From Cyanobacteria bacterium UBA6446 (lineage in GTDB: Bacteria > Cyanobacteriota > Vampirovibrionia > Gastranaerophilales > Gastranaerophilaceae): 64,000 nucleotides of DNA. The stretch is from contig DJOE01000023.1 in the NCBI GenBank assembly GCA_002438405.1, positions 62,001-126,000 on the forward strand. Reading direction: 5' to 3'. This document shows positions 8,027 to 16,709 of this stretch, in pieces. The position numbers were made by a program, and so were the translations under genes. Within the stretch, counting starts at the first letter, position 1. Each line of letters begins with the position of its first letter. The notes beneath the pieces are model-generated. The model had not been told where the DNA came from. It did no database searches and saw nothing but the letters and a program-made list of their open reading frames with translations.

Positions 8027-10848
8027 CTAAGGCTATTTAGAAAATCTTTATTTGCATCAAGAGTAGCTTGAGTTGCAGCAATTGAATATACAGGTTTTGA
8101 ACTGAAGATATATTTTGCTGCTCGTAATAAATCCTCTGGTGTAATTTGATTTATAAGTTCAAGTTTTTGGTTTATCAAATTAACATCATAAGGTGTTTTT
8201 GCGTTCATTTCAAGAATTGAAGTTTTAGTAGAATTTTTTTCAAGGGCTGAAAGCATTGATGTTTTTATTGCTTTTTTAGCTGCATCTAATTCTTTATTTG
8301 TAACTGGTTCAGTTGAGATTTTTTTGATATTTTCGTTAAAACCGTCAATAGATTTTTTTACATTATCAAAAGTTTTTTCACCGGTTTCGTGGTTTTCAGT
8401 TGTTGTACCAATAGTCAAAGTCATAACACCGGTATCGCCAATAAAATCATAATTTGAAGCTACAGAATAAGCCAAATGACGTTGTTCTCTCAAATCAGAG
8501 AATAATCTTGATGATGGTGAGCCCCCTAAAATTTGATTTAATAACGACAAACAAACAGAATCTTTTATATTGCCGTTTTGTTTAAATTTGAAGCCCTCAA
8601 CAATATCAGCTTGATTTTTCAAGTGAGGCACGGTTAAAACTTCAGTTTTTTCAATAGGAGAATACGTTTTTTCAAGCGAAATATCCCGAGGTTGAGCTTT
8701 ATTGTATAAAGCGGTATTGTTAAAAATGGTTTGTTTTAGTTCAGGATTCTTTGTGAAATCACCAGACACAGTAACTTGACCTTGACCATTTTTGAATATT
8801 TCATTGTATAAATCAATTACATCATTATATGTGATATTGTTCAAACTGTTTTTTTTGTCTTGAAGAGTAAAAGCCTCTGGCAAACCTTTCAAAACGGTTT
8901 GGTCAAATTTATCCCACGGAGATGGTTCAACTGTTGAATAATTATCACGACAATTTTGAATAGCTTTGTCAAAAACTTCTTTGCTAAAGTCAGGTTTTGT
9001 AATCATTTCATTAAACAAAGCTAATGATTTGTCAGCAGTTTCAGTAGGGAAATCAGCTGATAAAGAGATTTCATAATTATTTGCACTCGTTGACATACTG
9101 ATTCCGTACAAGTCTATTTTTTTTAGAACATCTTTGAGTGAATCATTTTTTGTACCACAATTTTGAAGCATTTCACATAGTACATCAGCAGTTGCAGCTT
9201 TTTTAGGTGTCCAATCTTTTTGGCTCAACATAAATCTATATTGAACATTATCTGAACTTGTGTCATTTAAAATAACTCTATAATTATTGGGCAAATCATA
9301 TTCTTTAATCTTTTGAACATTTATTGGAGTTTTTTTGTTTGTACCGGTAAAAGCTATAGAGTTATTTTTTGAAACTGTTGATTTATAGTTATTATTTATT
9401 TTTTCCGGAGTTGAAGTATTTGGGTGTACAACTGTTAATGCAGCTTTATTTAAATCAAAATATTTTTTTGCAGTATTTACAATATCTTGCGGAGTCATAG
9501 AATCAACGATTTTTTCATAATCACTTATTGATTCTAAATCATTATTCAATGCTGCCATTCCAACTTTGTGATTTATTGAATGGGAAGATTCTAACATTTC
9601 TTGGTTAGATTTTTTCATTCTTAATTTGATAGCTGTCATTTCTTCTTCTGTTGGAGGATTTTGCGAAATATCAGCAATTATATTATAAATGTCTTTTAAT
9701 ATTGGTTCTGTATATTCTTCCGGTACACCCGTTTGGAAAACTAGAGCGGATTTGTCATTTGGACGAGTTCCAAGTCGTTCTTTATCTAAATCAATAGAAG
9801 TTGAATACTTCCTTTCAATATCGGAAAACTTTGAATTTCCCAAAGAGGAAAGATAAACTGCTAATGCTGAAATAAGAACTCTATCTTTTGAATTTGAATT
9901 TTCTGGACCTGCAAAACCTAAAAATATACTTGATGAACTATCAGTTTTTTTAGAAATTAAATCTTCCCGAATAGATTTATTTGTTGGAGTTAAAATTTCA
10001 TAGTGCCTATTTTGCACCGGTTGTTTTTTTGATGTGAAATATTTTGAAATTAATTTCATTGTATCATCTGGATTTACTTCTCCAGACACAACAGTTACCA
10101 TATTCGCAGGGTAATAATTGTTATTGAAATAATTAACAACATCATCTCTTGTAAGAGCATCAATATTATCTGTTGAACCCGCAACTAAATCATCTGATGT
10201 TGATTTAATCCCGAAAAGATTTTTCAATGTCTTTGTATAGCCAACATTGTTATCGTCAGACAAACACATATTTATCTCTGAATCAACAATTCTTTTTTCT
10301 TTATCAAGTTTTTCTAACAAAAACTTTGGAGATTGAATCATACCTGCTTGAAGCTTGATTTTATTTTCTAAATCTTTATCATCTAATAAATTTGAACTTA
10401 TGTAATAATCTGTCACAGAAAATGATGTAGATGCATTGGTATTCGCACCCATTTTATTTACTTCATCAAAAAAGACTTTATCTCCAAGAGATTCAGAACC
10501 ATTAAACAAATTATGTTCAATATAATGACTTATCCCTCGAACTTTGTCCGGTTCATTTAAAGAGCCTGTATTCACATAAGTCTTTACAACTGTTGTTCCA
10601 TCTTTTGGTACAATAATGACTTTTTGCCCATTTGCGAGTTTGTATAATTTTGCATTTAAATTATCTGATAATTTTATATCTTCGACGAAACTATAAGGCA
10701 TTGGAGCAGATATATTATAATCAGGCGTAACATTAGAGATGTTTTTAATCTCTTCCTTTGCTTGATTGTCTGAAAGAGCTTTGAATGGCACAGATTTTTT
10801 CTGTGAAATATTTGGTTGTGTTATTACATAATTTTGAAAAATTTTCAT
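8023..10848 (-). CDS. M16 family zinc metallopeptidase, two-domain (insulinase-like)
   Basis: A 941-residue protein with two M16 halves on one chain. The first half carries the inverted zinc motif H108-Y-I-E111-H112, with the third ligand probably E191 in KRIVDSEINM. The second half (from about residue 515) lacks the motif and contains GGSPSSRLFSDLREQRHLAYS, the usual partner-domain segment. M16 enzymes form a clam-shell chamber and degrade peptides or process proteins. I see no signal peptide; the N-terminus has VPFKA near residue 20 and SIAFTG sits in the linker, patterns repeated in unknown proteins of this window. Convergent with murG and downstream of purA. Confidence 0.9.
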   Translation of the reverse strand: MKIFQNYVITQPNISQKKSVPFKALSDNQAKEEIKNISNVTPDYNISAPMPYSFVEDIKLSDNLNAKLYKLANGQKVIIVPKDGTTVVKTYVNTGSLNEPDKVRGISHYIEHNLFNGSESLGDKVFFDEVNKMGANTNASTSFSVTDYYISSNLLDDKDLENKIKLQAGMIQSPKFLLEKLDKEKRIVDSEINMCLSDDNNVGYTKTLKNLFGIKSTSDDLVAGSTDNIDALTRDDVVNYFNNNYYPANMVTVVSGEVNPDDTMKLISKYFTSKKQPVQNRHYEILTPTNKSIREDLISKKTDSSSSIFLGFAGPENSNSKDRVLISALAVYLSSLGNSKFSDIERKYSTSIDLDKERLGTRPNDKSALVFQTGVPEEYTEPILKDIYNIIADISQNPPTEEEMTAIKLRMKKSNQEMLESSHSINHKVGMAALNNDLESISDYEKIVDSMTPQDIVNTAKKYFDLNKAALTVVHPNTSTPEKINNNYKSTVSKNNSIAFTGTNKKTPINVQKIKEYDLPNNYRVILNDTSSDNVQYRFMLSQKDWTPKKAATADVLCEMLQNCGTKNDSLKDVLKKIDLYGISMSTSANNYEISLSADFPTETADKSLALFNEMITKPDFSKEVFDKAIQNCRDNYSTVEPSPWDKFDQTVLKGLPEAFTLQDKKNSLNNITYNDVIDLYNEIFKNGQGQVTVSGDFTKNPELKQTIFNNTALYNKAQPRDISLEKTYSPIEKTEVLTVPHLKNQADIVEGFKFKQNGNIKDSVCLSLLNQILGGSPSSRLFSDLREQRHLAYSVASNYDFIGDTGVMTLTIGTTTENHETGEKTFDNVKKSIDGFNENIKKISTEPVTNKELDAAKKAIKTSMLSALEKNSTKTSILEMNAKTPYDVNLINQKLELINQITPEDLLRAAKYIFSSKPVYSIAATQATLDANKDFLNSLS

Positions 10849-10852
10849 GCAA

Positions 10853-10898
10853 AAAATCTACCTGTATATATATTATAAAAACACACAAGTAGATTTTA
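10853..10898 (-). terminator. Possible purA terminator with a long loop
   Basis: On the minus strand AAAATCTAC and GTAGATTTTTT can pair across an AT-rich loop of about 25 bases and end in a T-run between purA and the M16 gene. The loop is long, so this is tentative. The loop also contains TATAAT, so it may instead be promoter DNA for the M16 gene. Confidence 0.35.
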
Positions 10899-10930
10899 TT
10901 GCTTATTAATTTACGATTTGTTACTAAAAA

Positions 10931-12214
10931 TTATTTTTTGAAAATAGTTTGTTCTCTATCTGGACCAACTGAAACAATAGAAATCGGAGTTTCTAAAATT
11001 TCTTCCAGTCTTTCTAAATATTTTCTGCAATTTAGTGGTAATTCTTCATATTTACGAATACCTGTAATATCTTCATTCCAACCTTTGTGATTTTCATAAA
11101 CCGGTTCTAAATATTTATGAATAAATACATCTGTTGGATATGATTTGTAAATTTTGCCATTACGTTTATCTTTGTATGCGGTACATAATTTTATTTCATC
11201 AAAAGAATCAAATACATCAATTTTAGTTAAGGCAATTGAAGTTAAACCTCCTACAAGTGCGGCATATTTCATTGTAACAGCATCAAACCAACCACAACGT
11301 CTTGGACGTCCTGTTGTTACTCCAAATTCGTGCCCGATTTCTCTGATTTTGTCGCCCATAGAATCGGTTAATTCTGTCACAAACGGACCTTCTCCAACTC
11401 TTGTACAATAAGCTTTCGCAACACCTATAATTTCATCAATCATTTTTGGACCATAACCTGAACCTGTACAAGCTCCACCACCAACAGGGTTTGAACTTGT
11501 TACAAATGGATATGTTCCAAAATCAACATCAAGCATTACTCCTTGAGCGCCTTCAAATAATACAGTTTTGCCTTTACGTTTAAAGTCCTGAAGAATCTCT
11601 TGCCAATCAAAACAAACATAAGGTTTGAAAATTTCAGCATATTTTTTACATAGTTCAAGAACTTCTTCTTTTGTATAAGTTTTTAATCCGTAAACTTCTT
11701 TTAGTTGTTTATTTTTTAATGGTAAGATAATATCTAATTTTTCAGATAATGCATCTTCAGAATATAAGTCTTCAATTTTTAAAGCAATTCTTTGCATTTT
11801 ATCTGTATAAGTTGGTCCAATACCTTTTTTAGTTGTACCAATTTTGCCTTTTGAAGCATTATCTTCGGAATATCCGTCAACTTCTGTATGCCAAGGCATT
11901 GTAATTGTAGCGAGCGGGCTAACTTTTAAACCGGACAAATCAATATTTTCAGCTTTTAAACCTGCTATTTCTTGTTCAAAATATTCAGGAAGAATAACAG
12001 TGCCATTACCAATTAAACAAGTTTTACCTTTATATAAAATTCCAGATGGTATTAAATGAAATTTAAAAGTTTTTCCATGCGCAACAACAGTATGTCCTGC
12101 GTTACAACCACCTTGATATCTGATAATTAAATCAGCATCTTGAGCTAACAAATCGGTAATTTTAGCTTTGCCCTCGTCACCCCATTGTGCTCCAATAACA
12201 ACTTTGTTTGACAT
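10931..12214 (-). CDS. purA: Adenylosuccinate synthetase
   Basis: PurA joins IMP and aspartate using GTP, the first committed step to AMP. The 427-residue chain has GAQWGDEGKAKITD at the N-terminus (P-loop-like GTP/IMP site), CNAGHTVV, GTTKKGIGPTYTDK, the switch region EGAQGVMLDVDFGTYPFVTSSN and, near residue 300, GRPRRCGWFD. A GGGGAT ribosome site precedes the start. Monocistronic in appearance, downstream of etfA by about 60 bases on the same strand. Confidence 0.98.
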   Translation of the reverse strand: MSNKVVIGAQWGDEGKAKITDLLAQDADLIIRYQGGCNAGHTVVAHGKTFKFHLIPSGILYKGKTCLIGNGTVILPEYFEQEIAGLKAENIDLSGLKVSPLATITMPWHTEVDGYSEDNASKGKIGTTKKGIGPTYTDKMQRIALKIEDLYSEDALSEKLDIILPLKNKQLKEVYGLKTYTKEEVLELCKKYAEIFKPYVCFDWQEILQDFKRKGKTVLFEGAQGVMLDVDFGTYPFVTSSNPVGGGACTGSGYGPKMIDEIIGVAKAYCTRVGEGPFVTELTDSMGDKIREIGHEFGVTTGRPRRCGWFDAVTMKYAALVGGLTSIALTKIDVFDSFDEIKLCTAYKDKRNGKIYKSYPTDVFIHKYLEPVYENHKGWNEDITGIRKYEELPLNCRKYLERLEEILETPISIVSVGPDREQTIFKK

Positions 12215-12277
12215 AATAATATATCCCCTTTTTTAAGTACTTTTGCACATATTATTTTAACATAAAAAGGAGAAGTT

Positions 12278-13279
12278 TTAACGATTATTTCTTATAAATT
12301 CAGGTAAGATTTCGAATACATCACCGACAATTCCGCAATCTGCAATATCAAAAATCGGAGCTGTTTCATCATTATTTATCGCTATTATATAATCAGAACC
12401 ACTCATACCAACAGTATGCTGAATAGCACCAGAAATTGCACACGCAATATAAACTTTTGGGTGTACGGTTTTTCCTGTTTGTCCTACTTGAATTGATACA
12501 GGAGCAAGCCCCATTTCTACCGCACCACGTGTAGCTGCAACAGTGGCTCCGATTGATTGTGCAAATTCATTTAGCAAATTGAATCCCTGCTCATTTTTCA
12601 AACCTTTACCACCTGCAACAATAATATCTGCGGAGTCCAAATCGTTCAACACATTATCAACCGTTTTCTTAAAATCAATAATTTCAACATGATTTGTCAT
12701 ATATGAAATATTAACCGGACACGATACAAATTCTGTTTCAAACTTTTCACAATCCGCATTAACTTTAAACACATTCGGTCTAACAGTAGCCATTTGCGGG
12801 TAAGTTTTACATAAAATAGTTGCCATCAATTGACCGCCAAAAGTTGGACGAGTTGCTGCTAATTTACCGTTCTCATTTATATCTAAACCTGTACAATCAG
12901 CAGTTAAACCTGTTCCTAATGCACTAGAAACTCTCGGTGCTAAATCTCTTCCTTCATTTGTCGCTCCGATTAATAAAATCTCCGGTTTTATAACTCCAAC
13001 CAAATCAACTAACAGCTTTGAATAATATTCTGTTGAATAATTAGAGAATTTTTCATCTTCAAAATAGTAAACTTTATTTACACCCATATTTTGGAAAGAT
13101 TCTTTAAATGACTCTATCAAACCTTTTGGGGTAAAAATCACTGCATTAACTTCTACTCCATTTAATTTTGTTGAAAGTTCTTTTGCCTTAGACAATAACT
13201 CAAAAAATACAGTGTGAACGTATTTTTCTCTAGTTAATTGAGCATATATTAAAATTCCGGAATTATTTTCATTAGGCAT
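12278..13279 (-). CDS. etfA: Electron transfer flavoprotein alpha subunit
   Basis: EtfA pairs with EtfB in a soluble FAD/nucleotide-binding heterodimer that moves electrons between dehydrogenases. The C-terminal FAD domain is well kept: AATRGAVEMG, IQVGQTGKTVHPKVY, the AISGAIQHTVGM segment and the closing INNDETAPIFDIADCGIVGD. 333 residues is typical. It overlaps etfB by 8 bases and is the last gene of the nfnA-like/etfB/etfA run. No acyl-CoA dehydrogenase or quinone oxidoreductase partner is in the window, so the electron donor and acceptor cannot be assigned. Confidence 0.95.
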   Translation of the reverse strand: MPNENNSGILIYAQLTREKYVHTVFFELLSKAKELSTKLNGVEVNAVIFTPKGLIESFKESFQNMGVNKVYYFEDEKFSNYSTEYYSKLLVDLVGVIKPEILLIGATNEGRDLAPRVSSALGTGLTADCTGLDINENGKLAATRPTFGGQLMATILCKTYPQMATVRPNVFKVNADCEKFETEFVSCPVNISYMTNHVEIIDFKKTVDNVLNDLDSADIIVAGGKGLKNEQGFNLLNEFAQSIGATVAATRGAVEMGLAPVSIQVGQTGKTVHPKVYIACAISGAIQHTVGMSGSDYIIAINNDETAPIFDIADCGIVGDVFEILPEFIRNNR

Positions 13280-14069
13280 TTTTTATAACTCCTAATTTCT
13301 CTAATTTTCCAGTTAACAAGTTGACACTATCAACTTTGTTCATTTTAAACTTTTGCGCATTATGTGTTGAAATATTTCGGAATGCTTTACTTACAAAAGT
13401 TGGAGAACCCTTAATTCCTGTTTTATCTGGAACTAGTCCAATATCCGTCATTGAGCAAACTCTGATTTGTTTTTTATTTGCAGATTTAATTCCATTAATC
13501 AATGGTCTTGTCGGTTCAAAAGTATCTTGCATTACGCAAATCAACGCAGGAAGAGTAACTTTGACAGTTTCAATCCCATCTTCCATTTCTCTTTTTAATA
13601 TTAATGAATTATCCTCATATTTCACAAATTCTTTTACATAAGTAACTTGTGGAATATCTAAGAAGTTTGCAATATTTGGTCCGGTTTGCGCCGTATCACC
13701 ATCAACTGCAAATTGACCACAAACTATTAAATCAAAATTTGGCAAAACAGTTCTGATTGCACGAGAAATTGTCAAACCTGTTGCATAAGTATCAGAACCT
13801 GCGAATTTTTTATCCGAAATCAAAACACCATTATCACAACCGATAGCCAAAAGTTTGCGCAACATATCTTCTGCTTGATTAGGTCCCATTGTGAATGCTG
13901 TAATTTCAGTTTCTTTAATATTAGATTTTATTTTTAAAGCAAGTTCCGTAGCATAGACATCGTATGGATTAATAACACTTTCAACACCTTCACGTTGAAT
14001 TGTATTATTCTCGGTCCACCTGATATCCGTGGTATCCGGAACTTGTTTTACACATAATGCAATTTTCAT
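13272..14069 (-). CDS. etfB: Electron transfer flavoprotein beta subunit
   Basis: EtfB, 265 residues, begins MKIALCVKQVPDTTDIRW, the standard N-terminus, and has the nucleotide-binding GQFAVDGDTAQTGPNIA near residue 120 and the EMEDGIETVKVTLPALI block. It forms the dimer with EtfA, whose gene overlaps it by 8 bases. It lies 17 bases downstream of the 63-residue Cys protein. Whether this Etf is of the bifurcating type cannot be decided from these motifs by eye. Confidence 0.95.
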   Translation of the reverse strand: MKIALCVKQVPDTTDIRWTENNTIQREGVESVINPYDVYATELALKIKSNIKETEITAFTMGPNQAEDMLRKLLAIGCDNGVLISDKKFAGSDTYATGLTISRAIRTVLPNFDLIVCGQFAVDGDTAQTGPNIANFLDIPQVTYVKEFVKYEDNSLILKREMEDGIETVKVTLPALICVMQDTFEPTRPLINGIKSANKKQIRVCSMTDIGLVPDKTGIKGSPTFVSKAFRNISTHNAQKFKMNKVDSVNLLTGKLEKLGVIKNA

Positions 14070-14085
14070 AATTTATTTAATAAAA

Positions 14086-14277
14086 TTAGTGTTGTTGCTG
14101 TTGTTTAGCAGCTCTTTGTTTTTGGTTAGCATCTAACAATGCGTTGTATGCCAATAAATACATTGCACATTTTTGAACACTCGGAACATACCAAGCACAT
14201 TTAGTTTGGCTACAAACCATATCAATTCCTGAACCAATACTAACTAAAGGACATACCGGAATATCATTTTTACCCAT
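14086..14277 (-). CDS. Small Cys-containing protein in the etf cluster
   Basis: A 63-residue protein I do not recognise. It begins MGKNDIPVCPLVSIGSG and has four cysteines (C9, C18, C23 and C32, by count from the start), then a helix and a Gln/Lys-rich tail ending QQQQH. The four Cys could bind a metal or iron-sulfur cluster. It sits 13 bases after the NfnA-like gene and 17 bases before etfB, so it is almost certainly co-transcribed with these electron-transfer genes. Translation is supported by the tight operon spacing; the role is an inference. Confidence 0.7.
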   Translation of the reverse strand: MGKNDIPVCPLVSIGSGIDMVCSQTKCAWYVPSVQKCAMYLLAYNALLDANQKQRAAKQQQQH

Positions 14278-14290
14278 ATTTCTTAATCTC

Positions 14291-15133
14291 CTACACTTTT
14301 TCTGCTTGTTTTAACAAATTACAACTTTCGCAACGTTTACGTTCTTGGTCTTTGTAAATTCTTGTTCTATTGATAACTTCATCAAAATCAATTTTGTGAG
14401 CATCAAAATCAGGTCCATCAACACAAGCAAATTTTGTTTCCCCACCAACAGTAACTCTGCATGCTCCACACATACCAGTACCATCAACCATAATTGGGTT
14501 CATACTTGCTTCAGTGTAAATACCTTTATCTTTTGTCAAATTAGCAACTGCTCTCATCATAGGCATAGGACCGACTGCAATTACATAATCAACTTTTTCT
14601 CTATCAATGATATCTTGCAAAACAGTTGTACCAAAACCCTTGATACCATAAGAACCATCATCAGTTGTCAAATAAAGTTCTGTACAAGCTTCTTTCATTT
14701 TATCTTCCCAGAACAATAAATCTTTAGTTCTAGCACCTGCAATCATGTAAACTTTATTTCCAGCTTCTTTTAATGCTTTTGAAATTAAATAGCAAGGAGC
14801 TGCACCATAACCACCGGCAACACAAACTGCTGTTCCATAATTTTTGATATCGGTTGGTTTACCTAAAGGCCCTACGATATCTAACAATTCATCGCCAACT
14901 TCTAATGTTGCAAGTTTCTTTGTTGTATAACCAACTGCCATAAATACGATAGTCAAAAGACCTTTTTCTTTATCTACATCAGCAATTGTAAGAGGAACTC
15001 TTTCACCCTCTTCTTCAACTCTAAATATAATAAATTGTCCTGCTTTAGCATTTCTTACAACGTAAGGGGCTTCAATAGTAATTTCATATTGGTTCGGACA
15101 AATTTCTTTTTTTGATAAAATTTTATATCCCAT
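14291..15133 (-). CDS. NfnA-like ferredoxin-NADP+ reductase subunit (sulfide dehydrogenase alpha type)
   Basis: A 280-residue FAD/NAD(P)-binding reductase. The start is ATG 15133 with GGAGAG seven bases upstream; a longer frame to 15175 has no support. In order: FAD-binding RVPLTIAD, the pyridine-nucleotide GGYGAAPCYLISKAL, and a C-terminal 2Fe-2S-type Cys group (MCGACRVTVGG ... FACVDGPDFDAH), all as in NfnA/SudB and the PyrK-related family. An additional CESC pair lies near the end. The usual large NfnB subunit is not next to it; instead a small Cys protein and etfBA follow. It may therefore pass electrons to Etf or pair with a distant NfnB. Confidence 0.85.
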   Translation of the reverse strand: MGYKILSKKEICPNQYEITIEAPYVVRNAKAGQFIIFRVEEEGERVPLTIADVDKEKGLLTIVFMAVGYTTKKLATLEVGDELLDIVGPLGKPTDIKNYGTAVCVAGGYGAAPCYLISKALKEAGNKVYMIAGARTKDLLFWEDKMKEACTELYLTTDDGSYGIKGFGTTVLQDIIDREKVDYVIAVGPMPMMRAVANLTKDKGIYTEASMNPIMVDGTGMCGACRVTVGGETKFACVDGPDFDAHKIDFDEVINRTRIYKDQERKRCESCNLLKQAEKV

Positions 15134-15163
15134 ATTTCTCTCCTTATAAAAAATATTAATAAA

Positions 15164-15192
15164 ATTATACAACAAATAGTTTTATTTGAAAA
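15164..15192 (-). promoter_or_regulatory. Promoter of the nfnA-like/etf operon
   Basis: On the minus strand a perfect TATAAT lies 17 bases from TTTTCA, about 30 bases upstream of the NfnA-like ATG at 15133. The -35 is a weak match, the -10 is perfect. Confidence 0.5.
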
Positions 15193-15209
15193 GAATGTAA
15201 AGCAGATAA

Positions 15210-16595
15210 TTAATTATTCGCTCTTATCATATCTCTCAACTTTATAACGACTTTGAACAATTCAATTGAGTGTGACGCTTTAATAAATATATAATCATCA
15301 TCTTCAACCCAATCTAGAATTTCGGATAGTAAGTCTTCAACATTTGTATAATATTTACCGCTATACAAATCTTTAACTTTTTCCCAGAGAACACTCATTT
15401 GTTCTCCGCAAAGTAAAACTCTTGTTGGTTTAATTTTGTTGATTTCTTCAAGCAAATCCAAATGTTGCTGAACTGTTTCCGGTCCACCCTCTGCCATATC
15501 GCCTAAGATAAGCATTTTATTCTTGTTTTGACCAAACATTTTATTAAAACCGTCAAGTGAAAATTTCATAGATAGAGGGTTAGCGTTAAAAGATTCATCT
15601 ATCATCGTAATTTTTCTATCAGAATCAATATTTCCACTTGTAACTTGTCCTCTTCCGACAATTGAGTTAAAGTTCCTCAATTTTTCAAGTGCCGGTTCAA
15701 TAGGAAGCCCAAGAGTATGAACAATAGCTAAAACAATAGCAGCATCAAGTAAAATATGCTTTGGTACGGGATTGTCAGAATATTTGTATAATTTACCAAA
15801 TAAATTTATTGAATTTCTATCTCCTGTCAAAATTCGAACATCAGCCTCTTCATTTTCACCAAAAGTTATGACTTTCAAATACTTATTAGCAGCAGCTCGA
15901 AGAACTACATCTTTATAAGCCATTTCGTTATAAATAATTGCGGTTTTACCAATATCCATTGCAGTGAATATTTTTGATTTTTGAATTGCAACATTAATTA
16001 ATGGTTGATTTGCCTTCAAGTGAACAGGAGCAATATTTGTTACAACCGCAATATCAGGTTTTGTTAAAACGGAATTCAAATCCATTCCGCCACCTAAAGA
16101 TGTTTCATTAACCCAATATTTGTCTTCAACATCATACAATGTCATATTCCAAGCTATCCCAAAATTTGTATTTGCTTGGTTTAGGTTTGAACTTGCGCCA
16201 TAATCGGACAAAACATCATAACACATTCTGGTTGTAGTTGTTTTTCCTGATGAACCCGTAATATCAATAACTGTTCCTGAATAATTTCGTCTTATAAAAA
16301 ATGCCATACGAATAACAACATCGTTTACATCTTTAACTTCAATTATCGGTAAATTATATTTTGAAAAATATTTATAATCATTACAAACTAAAGCAGAAAT
16401 TTTATCACCCAAAGACGGTAAAAAAGATTCTAAAATTCCAACCTTTTCTTCCGGCTTACGAACAATTGCCATGTTGCCGAAATCAAAATCTAAATGTGTA
16501 ACTCTAATTCCATTAGCTGAAAAATCTTTAGGAAAATTATGAAACTTCGCTTCAGGCAATGCTTTTTCTAAAATATCTTTTGTCCAAAAATTCAT
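15210..16595 (-). CDS. MurF-like Mur ligase paralogue
   Basis: A 461-residue Mur ligase with the ATP site DITGSSGKTTTTRM near residue 112, the acidic NETSLGGGMD segment, NIAPVHLK, VGRGQ and DESFNANPLS, which corresponds to the DSYNANPES signature of MurF. The N-terminal substrate domain (first 100 residues) is very different from the murF gene at 2078. A genuine murF is present, so this protein probably ligates something else, as do other Mur-ligase relatives that act on cell-wall, poly-amino-acid or pigment substrates. It stands alone between the electron-transfer operon and the flotillin terminator. Confidence 0.85.
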   Translation of the reverse strand: MNFWTKDILEKALPEAKFHNFPKDFSANGIRVTHLDFDFGNMAIVRKPEEKVGILESFLPSLGDKISALVCNDYKYFSKYNLPIIEVKDVNDVVIRMAFFIRRNYSGTVIDITGSSGKTTTTRMCYDVLSDYGASSNLNQANTNFGIAWNMTLYDVEDKYWVNETSLGGGMDLNSVLTKPDIAVVTNIAPVHLKANQPLINVAIQKSKIFTAMDIGKTAIIYNEMAYKDVVLRAAANKYLKVITFGENEEADVRILTGDRNSINLFGKLYKYSDNPVPKHILLDAAIVLAIVHTLGLPIEPALEKLRNFNSIVGRGQVTSGNIDSDRKITMIDESFNANPLSMKFSLDGFNKMFGQNKNKMLILGDMAEGGPETVQQHLDLLEEINKIKPTRVLLCGEQMSVLWEKVKDLYSGKYYTNVEDLLSEILDWVEDDDYIFIKASHSIELFKVVIKLRDMIRANN

Positions 16596-16610
16596 AAATA
16601 TATAATACCA
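16593..16610 (-). promoter_or_regulatory. Extended -10 six bases before the Mur ligase paralogue
   Basis: On the minus strand TGG-TATTAT is followed by six bases and the ATG at 16595. No ribosome site is present. It matches the TGn-TAnnnT-N6-ATG layout seen at ispG, yggU and ykgJ. Confidence 0.5.
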
Positions 16611-16650
16611 TTTTAAGCCTTGTTTCGCAAGAAAAATTATATAAATAATA

Positions 16651-16690
16651 AAAAAAAGGGGCGGAATGGTTTCACCATTCCGCCCCTTAA
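16651..16690 (-). terminator. Flotillin gene terminator
   Basis: A perfect 15-bp GC-rich stem (AAGGGGCGGAATGGT and its complement, loop TTC) followed on the minus strand by a T-run. The strongest intrinsic terminator in the window. Confidence 0.95.
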
Positions 16691-16709
16691 AAAATATAGT
16701 TTAATTTTA

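Noticed and set aside
14345..14719. 124-codon frame opposite the NfnA-like gene
   Set aside because: The NfnA-like gene is clearly coding on the other strand with Cys motifs and operon context; the frame is an antisense shadow.
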